Shown one piece after another: positions 57,880 through 64,000 of a stretch of 64,000 nt of DNA; positions within the stretch are counted from its first letter, which is position 1; each line of letters starts with the position of its first letter. Below the pieces are notes generated by a model. It searched no databases, was not told the origin of the DNA, and was given only the letters and a program-made list of their open reading frames with translations. The stretch comes from Larimichthys crocea (Eukaryota; Chordata; Actinopteri; Sciaenidae). Position numbers and translations under genes: made by a program. The stretch is from contig NC_040033.1 of NCBI RefSeq assembly GCF_000972845.2, forward strand, positions 3,252,241 through 3,316,240, in the 5' to 3' direction.

Positions 57880-59230
57880 GCAGCTCAGTGCTGGCATGCC
57901 TGAGGGAAGAAGAGGAAGTAGAAAGACAAAAAGAGCGGTGGAGTCAAAGAGACAGAGGGATTCCAGGACCTGAGCTTTGCATCAGCTTGTTTTCTATAAG
58001 TAAAGTTTGTGGAGGAGGTTGGAAAATAGCAGTACACTGGGGGTACAAACAGTGTGATTTTAAAGCAGCGTTATGTAGAAATTGGTGTTTTTGTGATTTA
58101 GCGCCTACAGTTTCAGAGCTAACAGCCAAACATCAAGCAAGGTCATGGCATGGCTAACAAACTGAGTTTACATTAGCTAACAGCAGCTACAGTTCAGTGG
58201 GTGACATGGTTTTAAGCGTTATGTACTTCTCACGGGTGATCGTACCCAGAGCCCAAAGTTACATAGTGTTAGAACAAACATACGGATTTACCTGATTACA
58301 GTCAGTGTAGCATCGAAATACCAAGTGTTTTTGCTCATTTGAGGTACATGAGATGCCAAGTGTGAGAAATCAATTTTAATCATCTAATGAAAGAAAAGAA
58401 AAATGACACTGCATTCAAAGTTAGCAAAGATGAAGGGGCCTTTTCTTTCATGGTGCCCAGTGCAAACAACACTCCAACAGTTTAGTATTTTCCTGACCTC
58501 GAGTTGGCTTTGTCTGTCTGTGTAGTACTGTGGTGTCCAGAGTGCATAGAGCACATGTGGGAGGAGAGGCGCTAAAAGCTGGAAGGGTCATTCGACTGAG
58601 ACAGCGCAAAGTGAGCCGTCCGTATTTCGATTGAATGTATCTTTGAGCTGAGAAAAGACGTGTCAGAATCACTTCAGTGTCATGCTGGTGATTTTATAAA
58701 CCAGAGTAAATGAAATGAAATGGACAGAATAATAGAAGAATGTCACTCTCTTAGTTAAACAATCCACAGCCACTAGATGGATTTACATCTGCATCAAAAA
58801 TCTGTTAAAATATCTGTTGTCCACAGCTGCTTCATGCTGTATGAAAAATGTCTCCTTCCATTCATTAAACCCCTGCAGCCTTCTGAAGGCAGCAGGACAC
58901 ACATGTTGATAAATTTGTGTCAGAATAAACTGACACATGGTTTACCTTCGTTAAATGACCTGTCAATGACATCAGGCTGACATTCATTCTTTACCTGTGT
59001 TTGCAATCTGTATATCATTTTTTCAGCATAATTGTCCGTGCTGTAATTTTGCTATGTTGGTTTATTCTGTTCACATGATATCTCTCGCTTGTTTGTCTGT
59101 GCTGGGAAAGATCTCCCTCCTTTATTTTCCTGAAGTCTTGAGTTTTTCCTCATCTAGTCAAGGTGTCCTATAATTTACTTCAATTACATTGCAAAATCTG
59201 AGACAAATTTGCAATTTCTGATATTAAAAT
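57880..59230. other. Stretch with no recognisable gene
   Basis: 58060-58140 includes a GTTATGTAGAAATTGGTGTT block like the edge of a fish repeat. Short frames on both strands lack domains. Confidence 0.4.
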
Positions 59231-59235
59231 ATGTC

Positions 59236-59267
59236 AAAAAACAAACAAACAAACAAACAAAAAAAAC
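59236..59267. repeat. (AAAC)n microsatellite
   Basis: About six AAAC units within an A-rich run. Confidence 0.85.
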
Positions 59268-59548
59268 TACTTCACACACCTCTACACACATTAGATGATC
59301 TGTCTGGCTAGAATTTGATATTATGCGAATATACTAAACCTTTCAGCAGAAGTGGTGTTTCGCCTTTACACTACATATTTCATTCACCCATATTTATACA
59401 CTGAGGCCATTAGCTGCCATGCAATGTGTTCAGTTGCATGTCCGTTTTATGAGCTAACCATTCTAGGGCTGCAGCTATTAAATATTTTGGTAATCGAGTA
59501 TTCTATCGAATATTCCATCGATTAATTGAGTAATCGTATGAAATTATT

Positions 59549-60105
59549 ACCGTAATGTTCAGACTATTGAGCACACCTTAATATAAGCCACACCAGCTAA
59601 ATTTTAAAAGAAAATACATTTTGTACATATACTGTATAGGGCACACTTGAATATAAGGTTTTGATGTTGTAACATGAGATATTTACACAGAAAGACGGTA
59701 CGCGAAAGATTTTTTTTTGTTTTAATTTTAGACACTTTTTTTCAAACTGGGCCTGAAAATCACCAACACGCCATCAACACGGGATGCCAAGAGTACGTGC
59801 AGTAGCTCTATTTCCTTCTTTGACGGCCAGATCGATTGCCTTTAACTTATAAGCTGCGTCATATGCATTTCTTCGTGTGTTTTCCATGTTGAGTGTGTGT
59901 GTATGATGCACAAAATGACAGTTCAAAATCAAAATCAAAACTAGAGTCTTCTTCGGCGCATAATCTTTCCCCACATTGCGTTTACTGCTAGAGAGTGCCT
60001 CACATTGGCCGTTGGCCAGTAAAAATCTATAAATTAGCTGCACCGTTCTATAGGCCGCAGGGTTCAAGCGTGTGAAAAAAGTAGCGGCTTATAGTCTGAC
60101 GGTAT
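59549..60105 (-). mobile_element. pogo/Tigger-like DNA transposon fragment
   Basis: The left end reads ACCGTAATGTTCAGACTATT and the right end, on the plus strand, GGCTTATAGTCTGACGGTA, so ACCG...TCAGACTAT forms a terminal inverted repeat with a small indel. Internal GGCGCATAATC and GGCCGCAGGGTTC blocks fit the same family. Inside lies a truncated transposase start on the minus strand. About 557 bp is present, far less than a full pogo element, so it is a deletion derivative. Confidence 0.65.
59774..59887 (-). pseudogene. pogo-like transposase, N-terminal helix-turn-helix only
   Basis: From an ATG at 59887 the frame gives MENTRRNAYDAAYKLKAID, then EGNRATARTLGI, and stops after 37 codons. The pattern R..YDA.FKL..I..A...GNRAAAR..GI is the psq/CENP-B-type DNA-binding domain found at the start of pogo/Tigger transposases. 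The DDE catalytic domain and second helix-turn-helix are missing, so it cannot transpose. Upstream in-frame codons to 60067 belong to the terminal repeat region and are not part of the protein. Confidence 0.65.
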
Positions 60106-60182
60106 TCTGATTACTTTCGCTTTGCTGCGTTTGCTCATTTGCATACTGCTACTGCTGTGGTGCTGCAGGAAGTCCACCAGTC

Positions 60183-61165
60183 CTGGCCCTAAACCAAATT
60201 TGGCGCCCTAGGCAAGATTTAAGGTGGTGCCCCCCTTACATGGCAGCACTGCCAAAGGAGGCGACAGGAGGATCGCTTGATGTTGCTGAACTGGCGATAA
60301 CTGGTGACTGTGGGAGGTTCAGATATCTCAACAGCACATCTGAAGAGAGAAGAGAGTGTGTGACACCAGTCTAATCATAAAAAAACATGATACCAAGAAT
60401 AAAATGAAATGAAATACTAATAATGAAAAACCTAAGAGAGGCGTGATTTCCTCTACTCTGTACATGTATCATATACAATGCAGTTGTTTATGATATGCAA
60501 ATTAGATTGAATCTTATTATTTTTACAGGGAACTGCTGATCAGCAGAATGCAAAGAAGCAGTAAACTGCAGTAGTTATGAAGAATTAACATGCATGGTGT
60601 GCACTTTAACACTGATGTAAAGTTTAACACTATAAACACACTTTAGACAATATGAACTGTAACACAACAAACACCCCGCCTTACAGCTCTGATGTATGAA
60701 GTTGTGGAAAATGAACAGCATTTTGATTGATTATTACAAGCAGAGCATGCATTAGATAACTACATGTCAATAAACACCTGCTGAACAGAACTAATTTTTA
60801 CCAATGAACCTGAGGTGGGAGTTACCTATATTATTATTATTTTCCATAACAACTGTTAGGCCCCTCCACACAAGCTAACACTATTTATTGATGATCAAAT
60901 CATGTTAGACTGAAAGTTACTATTGTTCTGCAACAGACAAATAAATACAGTCTAACCAGTCAGAGGAGGGGGGGGCGTAGGAAATTATTATTGTTATTAT
61001 TATTATTTAATAGGCTTTGCTATTCAGTTAAATTAATGTGGGCTTATTTTTAGTACCAACGAGTTTCAGTATAAGAAAAGTGAAAGTTACTCTTTTTATT
61101 TGTGGCGCTCCCTGGATGGGCGGCGCCCTTAGCATTTTCCTATACTGCCTATGCACTGATGTCCA
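60183..61165. mobile_element. Possible DNA transposon bounded by GGCGCC-rich ends
   Basis: The left part reads CCTGGCCCTAAACC, then TTGGCGCCCTAGGCAAGAT. The right part reads GTGGCGCTCCCTGGATGG, GGCGGCGCCCTTAGC, then TATACTGCCTATGCACTGAT. Inverted GGCGCCCT/AGGGCGCC blocks with a CCTATACTGCCTATGC end are typical of a common teleost element. The interior is AT-rich with no domain. The outer ends are diverged and no target duplication is fixed. Confidence 0.4.
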
Positions 61166-61169
61166 CTAC

Positions 61170-61725
61170 ATATTTTATTACTGTCATTATTGCTACCATA
61201 TCTCCATTACAGTGTATAGTTAGTTAATGTTTTGCTGCTTCTGTGCATCTGTGTCTCCCCCCCAAATCTGCAATTGAATTGAATTGAATTGATGCCACCG
61301 TGGAAATGGTGCCATTCAAGACATTTTTATAGAGGTTACACTGTCCGAATACAATATGCCAAAAATGGAAATTATTCACTCTGATGATGCTACTGGAATG
61401 TCAAGAAGAGGGCAATGCATCCCGCTTGGACGAAAGTAAAACTGGGAGCCAGCGATGCTGCTCGATCAGTGGATGGAAAGAAATGGAGCAAATCCTTGAA
61501 GATAAGCACCCAAACCTGTGTGTTATCAACACAAGCTGTCATTTTGAAACTGGAAGACTGGTTTCACTTCTGCTACTCAGGAACTCTTGACTGTAACACC
61601 TGATTGTGTTTTTACACCAGGGGGCAACCGGAAAAATCCCTCTTCCTTGGTCATTCTCTCACCATCTCTGCTTATTGCTTTTCACTGTAATTGTACACAT
61701 ACACACACACACTTCTTATTACCCC
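61170..61725. other. Stretch with no recognisable gene
   Basis: A short AATTGAATTGAATTGAATTG run lies at 61272-61291. Two overlapping plus-strand frames at 61384-61603 have no domain I can name. Confidence 0.4.
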
Positions 61726-61729
61726 ATTC

Positions 61730-62200
61730 ATGAAATTCATATGCTGCTGAGAATTAATACCTGATCTCTTATCCCCAGCACAATAATGGCTCTAGAGGTG
61801 TACAATGGACAACACATACTCCCCTGAGCAGACTTGCAACTTGAGAGCAACTTGCATAAATATTCCAACAAGTCCCACATAAACCTCTGTGCGGGAGATA
61901 AAGAGAGGGCGAAAGGGAGATAGAGAAATTGGGAGCCATTTCTCATTCAGCCGCTGTGTAGCATGCAAAGTGATAAAGAGGTGGTGAGCCTGGTGTATGT
62001 TACATCCTTCACTGCCCTTGGCCTCTTCAACCTCTGCTTATTGATAATTCATGCTAATAGCTGTAATTTAGGGACATCTGTTTTAAGCACTGTCAGGAGG
62101 GTATGTATTATGAATCGTCTGGCTCACCAATGCCTCATTACATGGCACAGACGCTGACAATTCAAAGTATTCTCTGTTAATGGCAGGATAGGGCCTTTTT
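61730..62200. other. Low-repeat block, candidate conserved noncoding sequence
   Basis: Repeat-free. Includes GAGAATTAATACCTGATC, a CTTATTGATAATTCATGCTA cluster, AGCTGTAATTTAGG and TATTATGAATCGTCTGG. Short frames on both strands have no domain. The regulatory reading is inference. Confidence 0.35.
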
Positions 62201-62204
62201 AGAA

Positions 62205-62445
62205 TCTAATACAGTAAGTCACTCAGCCACTTCCAAAAATGTCAATAAATGTTATATCTCTCCAAAGGTCATTCCGGGGCAGCTCTAAAGAATTGATTGC
62301 TGCATCAGTTTGAATTTGGTGGCACTGCTGTCTGCCACAGTGGCTTTTTTTTTTCATATTACCATTATAAGGTGCAAAAGCCAGCCATTTTCAACTCCAT
62401 ACATAGCCAGTCTGGTCCCCGTTTTCCAATAATGATTGATGCTGG
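62205..62445. other. Stretch with no recognisable gene
   Basis: No feature recognised. Confidence 0.45.
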
Positions 62446-62448
62446 AAG

Positions 62449-62673
62449 CATAGACTTTATAAAACTTTCTAATGGACGTAGTATCTATGACATCACCCAC
62501 AGATTTCCAAAAACAGTGTCGTGGATCTGGTCTTCTCCATGTTGGCAGGCCTGCCTCTGCCTCCTCCCAGCTAATTAAAACATGGGCACATACAGTGTGT
62601 GTGCAGTTGAGGCGGGTTGAATGAAGCCTGGTTGCTCAAACAAGCCACTTGTTATACAGACCAAAAAGGTTTT
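62449..62673 (+). repeat. Interspersed repeat family A, copy 5 (5' part)
   Basis: Contains ATGGACGTAGTATCTATGAC, ATCACCCACAGATTTCC, GTGTCGTGGATCTGG, TGTTGGCAGGCCTGCCTCTG, GAATGAAGCCTGGTTGCTCA and ACAAGCCACTTGTTA, then ACAGACCAAAAAGG, in the order of the 17218 copy. The 3' part is missing. Confidence 0.8.
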
Positions 62674-62674
62674 T

Positions 62675-63295
62675 TCCTTCGATTTCAAATTCAATTTCAA
62701 GAGTTGTATTATACACTGTTGACCATAAAGTCAGGCATTTTTTTTCCTATACATACACATCTGGTTAATTGTGATTTAATTTTCACTGATATGTTTGGAA
62801 GAGATTGATCAATAAAGTTGAGAAAATACACATTATCCATCAAGAATAAATCACATTGTCACAAGAGCCAAAGAAGTGAGCGTATTTGAATGAGAACGTG
62901 GAGCTGGTGACTTACAGTAAGTTGGGCTACACTTTTCAAGCAGGAAGACATGTCGGCCTTCAAGGACATAAACTTTTTTAATGTTACAGCTAACAGTAAA
63001 CTAAAATGTATATAACATTTGAGGCGAGAAATGGCTTATTTTTCCCTAAAGCTCAATACAACCTGACTTTTTGTAGCCAATGGTGCTGCCCCTGCTGGCC
63101 ATTAGGAATAATGCAGGTTTAAGACACACAAGCATTACAACACTTTACAGATCTGGAGGCACTGTTCACTAATGATACTGACAATGCTTGCATTTGTGAA
63201 TTTTGTCAGGATTTCCACGCTGTCAGATCAGCTGAACATAGAAAGAAAGAAAAGAGGGGGGAAAGAAGAAAGCAAGGCCGGAAGAAAAAATTAGA
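62675..63295. other. Stretch with possible repeat scrap
   Basis: 63072-63122 reads AGCCAATGGTGCTGCCCCTG, then CTGGCCATTAGGAATAATGC, in the style of a tail of a fish repeat. No gene was recognised. Confidence 0.35.
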
Positions 63296-63297
63296 TA

Positions 63298-63345
63298 ATA
63301 AGATTATTATTATATTATTATTATTAAAAATAAATAATGAAAAAT
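63298..63345. repeat. Imperfect (ATT)n/(AAT)n tract
   Basis: ATT units drifting into AAATAATGAAAAATAATA. Confidence 0.85.
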
Positions 63346-63514
63346 AATAAAAATGGGGAAAAGGAGATGCAAGTGAGTCTGGTGATTTCTAGCTCCACAA
63401 ATATAATTTATCTTTGACTGAAAAAACAAAAAAAAGAACTTCCACTTCAGGATGTACACACTCTATTTTAGACATTCTTTCAGAAAAGCTGTCTCCTCAG
63501 GCATACAAGGCAAC

Positions 63515-63592
63515 AAATAATATATATATATAATAAATAATATATAATAATAATAATATATATATAATAATATATATATATATATATATATG
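63515..63592. repeat. (TA)n microsatellite with TAATA interruptions
   Basis: Mostly TA dinucleotides with AATAATAAT blocks. It yields the IYIYIY run of the overlapping minus-strand frame, which is not a gene. Confidence 0.95.
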
Positions 63593-63599
63593 CACCTTC

Positions 63600-64000
63600 T
63601 TTCCTGATTTATTGTAGAATCTAGATCTACAAAATATCTCGCCTTCCTGTGAGGCTGTACAGTGAACTACTAAGCCGCCCTTGTAGTACAGTATATAGAT
63701 AAAATGACAAGTGCGGAATCCATTTGATCTGAGTGAATTACCTCTCTGTCTGTGCCTATTAATAACTGTAACGTCAGCCAAAGAGAATTTGCCTGTTCAC
63801 TCTCGTTTGCTCCCATTGTACCGCAGGGCCAATGCCCGCCAGCTCCAATCCAATTAGCAACAGTAGCAACTCTCCCTCACTTCCACTTAATATGCTTTCT
63901 CAACTTTTTGTGGGATTAGAGAGGGGGATAGACTGTGTAATGAGGGACACCAATATGCGAGGTGCAACTGACTAACAGTGGATACAGCAGATCCAACACC
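63600..64000. other. Low-repeat block, candidate conserved noncoding sequence
   Basis: 63740-63960 has no recognised repeat and includes CCTATTAATAACTGTAACG, CCAATCCAATTAGCAAC and a GCAGGGCCAATGCC segment. No open frame of note. It runs off the window end. Confidence 0.3.

Larger units (their letters stand above)
59463..60180. mobile_element. Possible hAT-type element interrupted by a pogo-like insertion
   Basis: The left part begins TAGGGCTGCAGCTATTAAAT and continues with GGTAATCGAGTATTCTATCG and CGATTAATTGAGTAATC, the usual end of an abundant teleost hAT-type element (TAGGGCTGCAACTAACGATT style). From 59549 a pogo-like element interrupts it. 60106-60180 (TTCTGATTACTTTCGCTTTG onward) may be the continuing host element, but the right terminal repeat is not visible. 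Confidence 0.4.

Overview
The window is animal nuclear DNA, most likely from a teleost fish, probably a percomorph. It is AT-rich and full of microsatellites, and it holds no convincing multi-exon protein gene. The evidence for a teleost is its repeat content: an L2-clade LINE with the usual fish 3' tail (core GCAGACGCTTTTATCC), a tRNA-type SINE, a short hAT-type MITE, a pogo-like element and several middle-repetitive families I recognise from fish genomes. There are no bacterial operons, phage genes, CRISPR arrays or rRNA genes, and I see no tRNA gene. Family names rest on recall and reading; no repeat library was searched.

Layout. 1-7 kb: unannotated sequence, GA and CT microsatellites, a ~590 bp tandem duplication carrying a 10-base assembly gap, and an antisense SINE. 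8-16 kb: a fish repeat ending near 8400, a candidate TIR element (about 12758-13900) containing an RT relic, and an antisense LINE relic (14374-15265). 17-24 kb: copies of a fish repeat (family A), a LINE relic at 20857 and smaller repeats. 24-34 kb: mostly low-repeat sequence that resembles conserved noncoding DNA. 34-49 kb: small LINE and DNA-transposon relics, a 31-base G run, a possible solo LTR, and more low-repeat sequence. 49-56 kb: a MITE with perfect target-site duplications (50790-51038), a repeat at 52497-52920 and the best coding remnant, the L2 reverse transcriptase (53518-55210, minus strand). 57-64 kb: a repeat, two weak coding candidates, a pogo-like element inside an hAT-like element, another possible DNA transposon, family A again, and AT-rich microsatellites.

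The window reads as a gene-poor interval, either intergenic or one very large intron. The only proteins with recognisable domains are transposon remnants. The low-repeat stretches between transposons are the best candidates for host function, as distal regulatory elements. I found no evidence of a new multi-gene system here.
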